DNA of 24,229 bases from VAZQ01 sp036498625. Its GTDB lineage: Bacteria; Pseudomonadota; Alphaproteobacteria; Rhizobiales; Xanthobacteraceae. The position numbers and the translations under genes are program-made. Numbering within the stretch: the stretch's first letter is position 1; each line of letters begins with the position of its first letter. Positions 6,256 through 15,120 of the stretch are shown piece by piece. The notes beneath the pieces are model-generated. The model searched no databases. It was not told the origin of the DNA and was given only the letters and a program-made list of their open reading frames with translations. The stretch lies in contig DASYFD010000243.1 of assembly GCA_036498625.1 (NCBI GenBank), forward strand, positions 1 to 24,229, in the 5' to 3' direction.

Positions 6256-7644
6256 TCAGCTCAGCATTTCCTTCGCCTGGTCCTTTACAAACACGACGTG
6301 CACAATCTCCATGAGCGAGACGCATGAGGGAATGTCCGGCGCGTAGGGTGGTCCGTGCGGCGCGAGCTTTATCCAGGCAAAGGGCATCGACACCCCGTTC
6401 CACATATCCTGAAAAAGTGCCTTGAAGAAGCGACCGAAGGTTTCTCCATTTCGATTCCCGACGACGACCAGATTGACCGCGGGATGAATACTTCTGTCGA
6501 CGCTCTTTTTGAAGCCAGTATCTGACATCATGCCGAACGGTGTCTCCGAAGCCAACACGGCCACTCGAGCGCCGCTATTCCCGACGATATCTCGAACATA
6601 GAATTCTTGACCCGTAACGCTTCCTGAGGGTTCCACGCTGCAATAGAGAAACAGAACGTCGCAAGTCAGATTCGGTGAAGTCGCCGCCTGGACGTTTTCG
6701 CCAAAGAGGGGCCCGATCTCTTCCTGATCTCTGGCAGCAATGGCCTCAAAGCGCGGCCCGCCTAAATTCAAAAAGCCTATCGATGGCGCGGTTATTGTCA
6801 GCGGCCTCTCGGCTGTGGCTGAGGGCGGAACCGGCATAATGCTTTGGACCTCTCGGATGATCGTTCCCTGCTGGTCTGTTTGGACTGCCCGCGCGCTCCA
6901 GCCCGTCAGCTTTGGCATTTGGATGCCCGATTGCTCGACCGTTGCAGGATTGAGCTTCGACATCGGGACCGCAGCTTCAAGTAGAATTCGAACCGCGGTC
7001 GGCGGGGCCAGTTGAGTGCGGTTTGCGTAGGTGATCTTGTTTGCGGCAGCGCCCAAGAGGACGGGCCACTCCGCAGGACGATGATCTCTCAAAGCGTCCA
7101 CCACCTTCGGCCAAGTTCTGCTCAAGGCGGCCCGCGGCAGTTCGGGCAGGCTCACGGTCGGAGGGACCCGAGGCCGTCCGAAGGTCTCCCAGCCCATGGT
7201 ACCTACAACATGGCGCAGCAGATCGGGAATGTCGCAAAGCTCCGCAGGGTTCGACAAGGTCGCAGCCGCCAAGCTCAGAAACGACAGCCGACCGGTCGGC
7301 GTCGAGAGCAGAAATTGGTTGATCGATTCGCCCATGAAGAAGATTTCATTTGATTTTGTCGTCGCATAGACGAGGTAGTCGCCAGGATTCTTGCCTTTGG
7401 GCAGAATCAACTCACGCCACACAGCGATTTGGGCAGCAAACCCGGCGCAGGCGCCCAGTGCGTTCAAGACCGACGGCACGGGCGAAGGCTCGTCCGGTGT
7501 GGCGCCGGCCTTGAATACGGCGCGAAGCAATTTTACGGTGGGGCCGTTCGAAAAATCGAAATCAGAATCGATCCTACTGTGGAATTCAGACTCGATTCTA
7601 GGCTGACGCCCTCGGATGAAAGAGATGATACTGGAGAACACCAT
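6256..7644 (-). CDS. Unrecognised 462-residue protein, possible degenerate CHAT/caspase-like C-terminus
   Basis: I do not recognise this protein with certainty. The start MVFSSIISF is chosen because GGAG lies eight bases upstream; the open frame extends 22 codons further. The N-terminal ~250 residues are mixed alpha/beta, with segments such as LGACAGFAAQIAVW and WPVLLGAAANKITYANRTQL. The C-terminal ~150 residues suggest an alpha/beta domain with the order of CHAT proteases: strand CDVLFLYCSVEPSG, then VAVLASETPFG where CHAT domains have LSACETG, then NLVVVGNRNGETFGRFFKAL leading to a helix and FAWIKLAP. The catalytic His-Gly and Cys are not present in these places, so the domain would be inactive if the resemblance is real. 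GC content is visibly lower than in the neighbours, suggesting acquisition. It lies 88 bases downstream of the short-chain dehydrogenase on the same strand. No signal peptide is clear. Confidence 0.7.
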   Translation of the reverse strand: MVFSSIISFIRGRQPRIESEFHSRIDSDFDFSNGPTVKLLRAVFKAGATPDEPSPVPSVLNALGACAGFAAQIAVWRELILPKGKNPGDYLVYATTKSNEIFFMGESINQFLLSTPTGRLSFLSLAAATLSNPAELCDIPDLLRHVVGTMGWETFGRPRVPPTVSLPELPRAALSRTWPKVVDALRDHRPAEWPVLLGAAANKITYANRTQLAPPTAVRILLEAAVPMSKLNPATVEQSGIQMPKLTGWSARAVQTDQQGTIIREVQSIMPVPPSATAERPLTITAPSIGFLNLGGPRFEAIAARDQEEIGPLFGENVQAATSPNLTCDVLFLYCSVEPSGSVTGQEFYVRDIVGNSGARVAVLASETPFGMMSDTGFKKSVDRSIHPAVNLVVVGNRNGETFGRFFKALFQDMWNGVSMPFAWIKLAPHGPPYAPDIPSCVSLMEIVHVVFVKDQAKEMLS

Positions 7645-7732
7645 TCGGGTCACTCCGGCTGAACGATTCTGGGTCAACTCTTGGCAAGACCGCCAAGCGT
7701 GAACACACAAATCAATGAACCATAGGTGATTC

Positions 7733-8482
7733 CTACGACGTATGATCCATCGCCATGGTGCCGCCGTCGACGAACAGATTCTCGCCGATGATGAACGAGG
7801 AATCGTCGCTTACCAGGAACAGGATCGCCTTGGCGGCCTCGTCGGGCTGGCCGGGGCGTTTGAGCATGTTCTCGACCGGACGGCTGGGATCGAACTCCTC
7901 GCGGCCGACCGGCGAGCCGATCTTGTTGGGAACGATGGCGTTGACGCGGATGTTGTGCGGCGCGAGCTGCAGCGCGAGCGCCCGGGTGAAATTCGCGATC
8001 GCGCCCTTGGCGGCCGAATACGCGATGGCGCGGCGGCGGCCCTGCCAGCCAGAGGTCGAGCCGACGTTGAGAATGTTGCCGCCACCGCCCTGCGCGACCA
8101 TCTGATGCGCCACCTGCTTGGACATCAGGAACTGGCTCTTGAGGGTCACGTTCATGACCCGGTCCCAATCCTCCTCGGTGATCTCCAGGATGCTCTTGTT
8201 GTCGGAGACCGCCACGTTGTTGACCAGGATGTCGATGCGGCCGAAGCGCTTGACCACCGCCTCGACCAGCGCCTTGACCTCGCTCGCCTTCGACACGTCG
8301 GTGACAAAGGCCGCGGCCGAGCCGCCGGCGCTGTTGATCGCCGCGGCGGTGCGCTCGCCGCGCGCCCGATCCAGATCCACGACCGCGACCTTGGCGCCCT
8401 CGGCGGCGAACAGCTGGGCGACGGCTTCGCCGATATTGCGGCCGGCGCCGGTGACGACCGCGACCCTGTCCTTCAGCTTCAT
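7733..8482 (-). CDS. Short-chain dehydrogenase/reductase (classical SDR)
   Basis: A 249-residue SDR. The cofactor motif is TGAGRNIG (11-18), slightly different from the usual TGxxxGIG, with acidic D36 ending strand two, which favours NAD(H). NNVA follows strand four, N111 is the structural asparagine, S142/S144 the catalytic serine region, and Y155-x3-K159 (YSAAK) the active pair. The C-terminus ENLFVDGGTMAMD is typical of classical SDRs. The start is placed at MKLKDRV as in the family; an upstream ATG at 8524 has AAGGAG only three bases before it and would add 14 residues. The substrate is unknown (3-oxoacyl-ACP-type or sugar/alcohol dehydrogenases look alike). It is divergent from proA. Confidence 0.9.
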   Translation of the reverse strand: MKLKDRVAVVTGAGRNIGEAVAQLFAAEGAKVAVVDLDRARGERTAAAINSAGGSAAAFVTDVSKASEVKALVEAVVKRFGRIDILVNNVAVSDNKSILEITEEDWDRVMNVTLKSQFLMSKQVAHQMVAQGGGGNILNVGSTSGWQGRRRAIAYSAAKGAIANFTRALALQLAPHNIRVNAIVPNKIGSPVGREEFDPSRPVENMLKRPGQPDEAAKAILFLVSDDSSFIIGENLFVDGGTMAMDHTS

Positions 8483-8634
8483 GGCTCGATCATCCCCCGG
8501 CACGGCCGCCCTGACAGGCGCCATTGGCTCCTTGATCGGGCCTCCTTACATGGGGGGACGGCCCCCGGCAACACGGGGCCGGTGCTCGCGCAGCCTGGCC
8601 GGACATGATAGGAAGCGGCCCCGGATCGAGAACC

Positions 8635-9927
8635 ATGACCTCACCGCTCAAGACCATCGAAGGCACCGCCGACATCGCCGGGTTGATGCGCGAGCTCGGC
8701 CAGCAGGCCAGGCGCGCCGCGCGCGTGCTGGCGCTGGCGCCCGCGCAGCAGAAGAATGACGCGCTGGCCGCGATGGCAAAGGCCCTGCGGGCGGCCCAGA
8801 GCGACATCCTGGCCGCCAATGCCGAGGACCTCGCCGAGGCCAAGGCGGCGGGAGCGACGCCCGCCTTCCTGGACCGGCTGGCGCTCGACCCCAAGCGGGT
8901 CGCCGCGATGGCGGACGGCGTCGAGGTGGTGCGCGACCTCAAGGATCCGGTCGGCGCCGTCATGGAGAGCTGGACGCGGCCGAACGCAATGACCATCGAG
9001 CGCGTGCGGGTGCCGCTCGGCGTGGTCGGCATCATCTACGAGAGCCGGCCCAACGTCACCGCCGACGCCGGCGTGCTTTGCCTCAAGGCCGGCAATGCGG
9101 CGATCCTGCGCGGCGGGTCCGAGAGCCAGCGCTCCAATCGGGCGATCCACGCCGCGCTGACGCTAGGGCTGCGGCAGGCCGGCCTGCCGGAGGCCGCGAT
9201 CGGACTGGTGCCGCTGCGCGACCGCGCCGCGGTCGGGCTGATGCTGGGAGGCCTCGACGGCTCAATCGACGTGATCGTGCCGCGCGGCGGCAAGGATCTG
9301 GTGGCTCGCGTGCAGGCGGAAGCGCGGGTGCCGGTGTTCGCGCACCTGGAAGGCGTCTGCCACGTCTATGTGGACCAGGCAGCGTCCCTCGACATGGCTA
9401 AGTCGATCGTGCTCAACGCCAAGATGCGGCGCACCGGCGTGTGCGGGGCGGCTGAAACCCTGCTGGTCGACCGCGCCTGCGCGGCGACCCATCTGGCGCC
9501 GCTGATCGATGTGCTGCTCGCCGCCGGCTGCGAGGTGCGCGGCGACCAGGCCGTGCAGGCGGTCGACCGGCGGGTGAAGCCGGCGAGCGACGCGGACTGG
9601 TTTACGGAATATCTCGACGCCATCATCGCCGCCAAGCTGGTGGACGGGGTGGCGGGCGCGATCGTCCATGTGGAACGCTACGGCTCGCACCACACCGACG
9701 CCATCGTCACCGCCGATGCGGCGGCGGCGGAGAAATTCCTGCGCGAGGTCGATTCGGCGATCGTGCTCCACAATGCCTCGACCCAGTTCGCCGACGGCGG
9801 CGAGTTCGGCTTCGGGGCGGAGATCGGGATTGCCACCGGCCGCTTCCATGCCCGCGGCCCGGTCGGGGTCGAGCAGCTCACCACCTTCAAATACCGCGTG
9901 CGCGGCTCCGGGCAGATCAGGCCGTGA
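8635..9927 (+). CDS. proA: Gamma-glutamyl phosphate reductase
   Basis: The second step of proline synthesis: NADPH-dependent reduction of gamma-glutamyl phosphate to glutamate-5-semialdehyde. The 430-residue length is that of ProA. The catalytic cysteine is C270 in MRRTGVCGAAETLL. VVGIIYESRPNVTADAG, ILRGGSES and the C-terminal GPVGVEQLTTFKYRVRG are hallmark ProA segments. The start MTSPLKTIEG is preferred to an in-frame ATG at 8605 because the extra ten residues are not family-like. The glutamate kinase gene proB, often just upstream in related genomes, is not in the window; a divergent SDR is there instead. The nadD reading frame follows 47 bases after the stop, so they are probably co-transcribed. 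Confidence 0.95.
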   Translation: MTSPLKTIEGTADIAGLMRELGQQARRAARVLALAPAQQKNDALAAMAKALRAAQSDILAANAEDLAEAKAAGATPAFLDRLALDPKRVAAMADGVEVVRDLKDPVGAVMESWTRPNAMTIERVRVPLGVVGIIYESRPNVTADAGVLCLKAGNAAILRGGSESQRSNRAIHAALTLGLRQAGLPEAAIGLVPLRDRAAVGLMLGGLDGSIDVIVPRGGKDLVARVQAEARVPVFAHLEGVCHVYVDQAASLDMAKSIVLNAKMRRTGVCGAAETLLVDRACAATHLAPLIDVLLAAGCEVRGDQAVQAVDRRVKPASDADWFTEYLDAIIAAKLVDGVAGAIVHVERYGSHHTDAIVTADAAAAEKFLREVDSAIVLHNASTQFADGGEFGFGAEIGIATGRFHARGPVGVEQLTTFKYRVRGSGQIRP

Positions 9928-9973
9928 CCCAGCGCCGCGGTTGCGTCATTGGGCGCCGGCGTTGAGCACGCGC

Positions 9974-10570
9974 ATGCCTCCGCATGAGCACGGCATGCGG
10001 ATCGGTCTCTTCGGCGGCAGCTTCGACCCGCCGCATGCGGCGCATCGGGCCGCCTGCCTGATCGCCCTGAAACGGCTCGATCTCGACCGGGTGTGGTGGC
10101 TGGTCACGCCGGGCAACCCGCTCAAGGACAGCCGCGGCCTTGCGCCGCTGCCGGAGCGAATCGCGGCCGCCCGGGCGCTCGCACACCACCCGCGTATTTG
10201 TGTCACTGGCCTCGAGGCCGACATCGGGGCCCACTATACCCACGACACCCTGCGCTACCTGCTGGGCCGCTGCCCAGGCGTGCGCTTCGTCTGGATCATG
10301 GGTGCCGACAATCTGCGTAGTTTCCATCGCTGGCAGAAATGGCGCGACATCGCCTCCCTGGTACCGATTGCGGTGATCGACCGCCTGGGACCGAGCCTCT
10401 ACGCCACCGCGAGCCTCGCCGGACAGGCTTTGGCCCGCTTTCGGCTGCCGGATTCGCAAGCCAGGGTGCTGGCGGACCGCCGTCCCCCGGCTTGGGTCTA
10501 CCTCCATGGCCTCAAGTCACCGCTGTCATCGACCGCGTTGCGGGCGGCGCGCACACGGGACCGGTTGTAG
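9974..10570 (+). CDS. nadD: Nicotinate-nucleotide adenylyltransferase
   Basis: It transfers AMP from ATP to nicotinate mononucleotide, giving deamido-NAD. The 198-residue protein has the nucleotidyltransferase loop GLFGGSFDPPHAAH (H21, H24; the usual HxGH is HxAH here), the middle segment FVWIMGADNLRSFHRWQKWRDI, and the late ATP-binding motif LSSTALR. The start is uncertain: ATG 9974 and ATG 9995 are in frame, and the family core begins at MRIGLFGG (9995). The stop codon TAG lies inside the left arm of a long hairpin repeat, and the C-terminus is short after the STALR motif. It sits between proA and rsfS as in other Hyphomicrobiales. Confidence 0.92.
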   Translation: MPPHEHGMRIGLFGGSFDPPHAAHRAACLIALKRLDLDRVWWLVTPGNPLKDSRGLAPLPERIAAARALAHHPRICVTGLEADIGAHYTHDTLRYLLGRCPGVRFVWIMGADNLRSFHRWQKWRDIASLVPIAVIDRLGPSLYATASLAGQALARFRLPDSQARVLADRRPPAWVYLHGLKSPLSSTALRAARTRDRL

Positions 10571-10635
10571 GGGCGCCCCTCGTGGACGCCCACCCAGACG
10601 TTAGTGAAAAGGGTGGCCACGAGGGCCGCCCCTAC
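10567..10635. repeat. Long imperfect hairpin repeat overlapping the nadD stop
   Basis: The left arm (10567-10593, GTAGGGGCGCCCCTCGTGG...) and right arm (10611-10635, ...CCACGAGGGCCGCCCCTAC) pair over about 25 bases with a few mismatches around a loop of about 17 bases. The arms carry the GTAGGGGCG...CGCCCCTAC ends seen in dispersed bacterial repeats. There is no T-tract, so it is more likely a small mobile palindrome than a terminator. The remaining 89 bases before rsfS contain only the possible promoter noted separately. Confidence 0.65.
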
Positions 10636-10685
10636 GGCCGCCAAGTCATGAATGGGACGCCGAAGTCGCACATATTAGGGATTGC

Positions 10686-10710
10686 GGAACCGCCCGAGGT
10701 TGAAACCATT
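10686..10710 (+). promoter_or_regulatory. Possible ECF (EcfG-like) promoter before rsfS
   Basis: GGAAC at 10686-10690 and CATT at 10707-10710 are separated by 16 bases. The general stress sigma factor of alphaproteobacteria recognises GGAAC, 16-17 bases, CGTT, so there is one mismatch in the second box. It lies 15 bases before the chosen rsfS ATG, giving a very short leader. It is weak evidence on its own. Confidence 0.25.
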
Positions 10711-10724
10711 GACCCGCCGTGCCT

Positions 10725-11177
10725 ATGTTAGGCGCGGCAATCGCCAGCGAAAGGAAAGGCCCCCTGCCCACATCTGCACTCTCCCGGACCCGCACCCGTC
10801 GCGCGCCCGTAAAAGCCTCCAAGGTGCGTCCTGACGCCAAGGAGACTCTTCGCCTCGTCCTCGCACGCATCGACGATTTGAAGGCTGAGGATACCGTCAC
10901 CATCGATCTCACCGGCAAGACCTCGATTGCCGACGCCATGGTGGTGACCTCCGGCCGGTCGCATCGCCAGGTCGGCGCCATCGCGGATCACCTGCTCAAG
11001 GACCTGGCTGCGGCCGGCCTGAGTAATGTGCGGGTCGAGGGCATGCCGAACTGCGATTGGGTGCTGATCGACGCCGGCGACGTGATCGTGCACGTGTTCC
11101 GGCCGGAGGTGCGCACCTTCTACAATCTCGAGAACATGTGGGCGCCCGGCCAGGCGTTGCGCCGACAGGCCAATTGA
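10725..11177 (+). CDS. rsfS: Ribosome silencing factor RsfS
   Basis: RsfS binds ribosomal protein uL14 and blocks joining of the 30S and 50S subunits, lowering translation in stationary phase. The C-terminal two thirds are clear: DTVTIDLTGKTSIADAMVV, SGRSHRQVGAIADHL, and the signature NCDWVLIDAGDVIVHVFRPE followed by RTFYNLENMW. The N-terminal ~45 residues are basic and Pro/Ser-rich, as in rhizobial orthologues. The start at ATG 10725 is tentative, since a GTG at 10719 is also in frame and no good ribosome-binding site is visible. It precedes rlmH by 21 bases, the usual pairing in bacteria. Confidence 0.93.
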   Translation: MLGAAIASERKGPLPTSALSRTRTRRAPVKASKVRPDAKETLRLVLARIDDLKAEDTVTIDLTGKTSIADAMVVTSGRSHRQVGAIADHLLKDLAAAGLSNVRVEGMPNCDWVLIDAGDVIVHVFRPEVRTFYNLENMWAPGQALRRQAN

Positions 11178-11198
11178 CGGCACGCCCGGCAGGCCGAG

Positions 11199-11681
11199 AT
11201 GCGCATCCTGATCGCCGCGGTCGGCCGCTTGAAGCAGGGCCCGGAGCGGGAGCTGGCCGAGCGCTATCGCAAGCGGGCGGCCGATTTCGGCCGCAAGGTC
11301 GGCCTGCAGGCCTTCGACATCGTCGAGATCAAGGAGAGCCGGGCCGACAATCCCGAGCGGCGCATGCTGGAGGAATCGATCGCCATCGCCAATGTGATCC
11401 CGGAGCGCGCCGTCACGGTGATCCTGGACGAGCGCGGATCGGCCATGAACAGCGCAGCCTTCGCGGGCCGCCTGCAGGAGTGGCGGGCCGCCGAGAAGCC
11501 CGCTCTCGTTTTCGTCCTGGGGGGTGCCGACGGGCTGGCGCCGGGCCTGCGCGACAAGGCCGATCTGGCGCTCGCCTTCGGGGCCTTCACCTGGCCACAC
11601 CAGCTGGTCCGGATCATGCTTTTGGAGCAGCTCTATCGCGCGGTGACGATTTTGGGCGGCCATCCCTACCACCGGGCGTGA
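11199..11681 (+). CDS. rlmH: 23S rRNA (pseudouridine-1915 N3)-methyltransferase
   Basis: A 160-residue SPOUT-class methyltransferase that methylates pseudouridine 1915 in helix 69 of 23S rRNA using S-adenosylmethionine. The N-terminus MRILIAAVGRLKQGPERELAERY, the knot loop FVLGGADGL and the C-terminal HQLVRIMLLEQLYRA...HPYHRA are diagnostic. The length is equal to or a few residues above the usual 155-160. It is co-directional with rsfS upstream and the LytM-type gene downstream, with a 97-base gap to the latter. Confidence 0.96.
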   Translation: MRILIAAVGRLKQGPERELAERYRKRAADFGRKVGLQAFDIVEIKESRADNPERRMLEESIAIANVIPERAVTVILDERGSAMNSAAFAGRLQEWRAAEKPALVFVLGGADGLAPGLRDKADLALAFGAFTWPHQLVRIMLLEQLYRAVTILGGHPYHRA

Positions 11682-11778
11682 GGGCACGACCGGAACTCAC
11701 CTCGGCGGCCCTAATACGGGCGCGAATCGGAGTATCTAGTCGGGTCTTCAGGCAAGGGGTTGCAGGGGCCGGCATTTG

Positions 11779-13154
11779 ATGCAGTCCGCGACTTACCGGG
11801 TTTTGGCCCGCGCGCTGCTGGCGGCGTTGGGGCTCGGGTTTGCCCTCGCGAATGCGGCCGCGCAGGCGCCGGCGCGGCAGAACGGGGAAATCCCCTATTT
11901 GCCGTTCCCGCCCGTCCACCCGGGGACGCCCGCGAAACCGCCAGCCGCGCCCGCCGGCAAGCCGCAACCCGATCTCGAGGCCCTGAAGAAGGACAGCCAG
12001 GATCTCGAGGCGATCCAGGCCGAGCAAAAAAAGGCGATCGAGGCCGAGGTCAAGCTCAAGCACGAGATCGAAGCGATCGGTGAGGACCGCCGGCAGCTCA
12101 ATCAGCATCTGATCGACACCGCGGCGCGGATTCGCGCCGTGGAGACCGATGTGGCCGGCGCGCAGGACCGGCTGAAGCCCCTCGATCTGCGCGAGCAGAC
12201 GTTGCGGCAATCGCTCGAGGAGCGGCGCGACGTCATGGCCGAGGTGCTGGCGGCCCTGCAGCGCATCGGCCGCCACCCGCCGCCGGCCCTCATGGTGACC
12301 GCACAGGATGCCCTGCAATCGCTGCGCTCCGCCTTGATGCTGGGGGCGGTGTTGCCCGAGATGCGGCATGAAGCCGATCTGCTGGTCGCCGATCTCGCCG
12401 AGCTGACGCGGCTGCGCGCGCAGATCGCCGGCGAACGCGACGGATTGGCGCGCGATCTCCTGTCGCTCGGCTTGGAGCAACAGCGCCTGGGCCTGTTGAC
12501 CGAGCAGCGCCAGAAGCAGCAGGCCGAGACCGAGCAGGCCCTCGAGCAGGAACGCGCCCGCGCCGGCCAGCTGGCGCGCCAGGCCGACAACCTCAAGGAC
12601 CTGATCGCCAAGCTCGAGCTCGGCCTGCCGCCGAAAGCAGGCGAAGGGCGCCCGGATTTCTCGGCGCTGAGCGATCCCGGCCGCCTGGCGCCTGCCGTCG
12701 CCTTCGCGTCCGCCAAGGGGCGGCTGCCGCTGCCGGTCAACGGCGCCAGAATCAAGGAGTTCGGCACCCCCGACGGATTAGGCGGCACCGAAAAAGGTCT
12801 GACGGTGGCGGCCCGTCCGGGCGCGCAGATCACCGCCCCTTGCGACGGCTGGGTGGTCTATGCTGGCCCGTTCCGCAATTACGGCCAACTCTTGATCCTC
12901 AATGCCGGCAGCGGCTATCATGTGCTATTGGCCGGGATGGACCGGATCTCAGTCGATCTGGGACAGTTTGTCGTGACGGGAGAGCCCGTCGCAGTGATGG
13001 GCGGTGGCGGGGGCCCAATGCCCGCTGCGCTGGCGGCCAGCTCCGGACAGGCCAGCTCGGCACAGTCTGTGCTTTACGTCGAGTTTCGCAAGGACGGGAC
13101 ACCCGTCGACCCCGGCCCATGGTGGGCAACCAGTAACGGCGAGAAGGTTCGCGG

Positions 13155-13158
<4 letters not shown>
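11779..13158 (+). CDS. EnvC-like murein hydrolase activator (coiled coil + degenerate LytM/M23 domain)
   Basis: A 459-residue exported protein. The N-terminus RVLARALLAALGLGFALANAAAQA is a Sec signal peptide. It is followed by a Pro-rich stretch, a long Glu/Gln/Lys/Arg-rich coiled coil (about residues 65-280) and a LytM-like domain from about residue 310 to the end (GTEKGLTVAARPGAQITAPCDGWVVYAGP...). The zinc-binding residues of active M23 peptidases are missing: the usual HxH near the end is YVEF here, and the first His site is not evident. The protein therefore probably activates amidases at the division septum, as EnvC does. ATG 11779 is chosen over the TTG directly before it. Its stop overlaps the ctpA start by four bases (ATGA), implying translational coupling with the protease. 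Confidence 0.88.
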
Positions 13159-14480
<1,322 letters not shown>

Positions 14481-14509
14481 CGTTGAGAATATTTGCTTGA
14501 TTGCACTCC

Positions 14510-14540
14510 GGGGCGGCCTTGCGGCCGCCCCGTTTGCTTG
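14510..14540 (+). terminator. Rho-independent-type terminator after ctpA
   Basis: CGGGGCGGCC (14510-14519) and GGCCGCCCCG (14524-14533) form a perfect 10-bp stem with a TTGC loop, followed by TTTGCTT. It lies 29 bases after the ctpA stop and should end the proA-ctpA transcript. Confidence 0.8.
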
Positions 14541-14548
14541 AGGCACAC

Positions 14549-14582
14549 CAAACAAACGGCCGCCCACCGGGCGGCCGTTTGC
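14549..14582 (-). terminator. Terminator for the convergent BA14K-like gene
   Basis: CAAACGGCCGCCC (14554-14566) and GGGCGGCCGTTTG (14570-14582) form a perfect 13-bp stem with an ACC loop. On the minus strand the stem is followed by TTTGG, and it lies 43 bases past the stop of the minus-strand gene at 14626-14889. On the plus strand the stem ends in GTTTG, so it could act in both directions. Confidence 0.65.
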
Positions 14583-14625
14583 ATTCTGATGGCCGATCGA
14601 TCCAATCGATCAGGTGTCTACCTGC

Positions 14626-14889
14626 TTACGAGCAAGGATGGCGCCTGCCGTCGAGGCTCAGATAAGTGCCTGACGTCGGATCGAAGGACTTGAAACGCTG
14701 CTCACACGAGGCCGGCTCGCCAGCGGACTTGCGCATGGAGGGATGGAAAACCGGATTGACCCCATCCGTCACGATGCCGCCGGCGCCTTCCTCCCGGAAC
14801 CCGCCGTTTGGATCGGTGTCGGGAGCCGCCATTGCGGTGCCGATGGTGGCAAAGGCGAGGGCCGTCGCGAGAGCAATCTTGGTCAACAT
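14626..14889 (-). CDS. Small secreted BA14K-like protein
   Basis: An 87-residue protein with a Sec signal peptide (MLTKIALATALAFATIGTAMA, cut before APDTDP). The C-terminal CEQRFKSFDPTSGTYLSLDG and RRHPC match the end of the BA14K family, named after a Brucella abortus immunoreactive protein, in which CxxRFRSFDPxTGTYxxxDGxRHPC is typical. The two cysteines probably form a disulfide in the periplasm. Function is not established; the Brucella protein has been linked to lectin-like and envelope roles. GGAGA lies seven bases before the ATG. A 14-bp perfect palindrome sits in its leader. It converges on ctpA and is divergent from the deacetylase gene. Confidence 0.8.
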   Translation of the reverse strand: MLTKIALATALAFATIGTAMAAPDTDPNGGFREEGAGGIVTDGVNPVFHPSMRKSAGEPASCEQRFKSFDPTSGTYLSLDGRRHPCS

Positions 14890-14918
14890 TTTTGATTCTC
14901 CATAGCTGCGTGGCTGCT

Positions 14919-14932
14919 GCCTTGATCAAGGC
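14919..14932. promoter_or_regulatory. 14-bp perfect palindrome in the BA14K-like leader
   Basis: GCCTTGATCAAGGC reads the same on both strands, 30 bases upstream of the minus-strand ATG. It has the symmetry of a site for a dimeric regulator. No regulator gene is adjacent, so the protein that might bind is unknown. Confidence 0.35.
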
Positions 14933-15120
14933 ATTGTTGTAGGCAGCCTAAAAAATGGGAGTCCCCGGCAGCCCGGATAAGGGTCGAATGCCGTATCATT
15001 TGGACCCAAGCCATAACCTTCGCGTAAAGCCCGCGCTTGCACGGTAAACGAAGAGTTAACGACTGCGGATGCTAAATCTTCCAATGCTGAGTCTCCGGAT
15101 GATTGATTCGCGAGGATGTC

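Noticed and set aside
8561..8580. GCCCCCG...CGGGGCC hairpin before proA as a terminator or attenuator
   Set aside because: It is short, has a mismatch and no T-run, in a region where such pairs arise by chance.
15045..15059. CtrA-like site TAAA-N7-TTAA upstream of the deacetylase gene
   Set aside because: One mismatch to TTAA-N7-TTAA in a single place is too weak to call.
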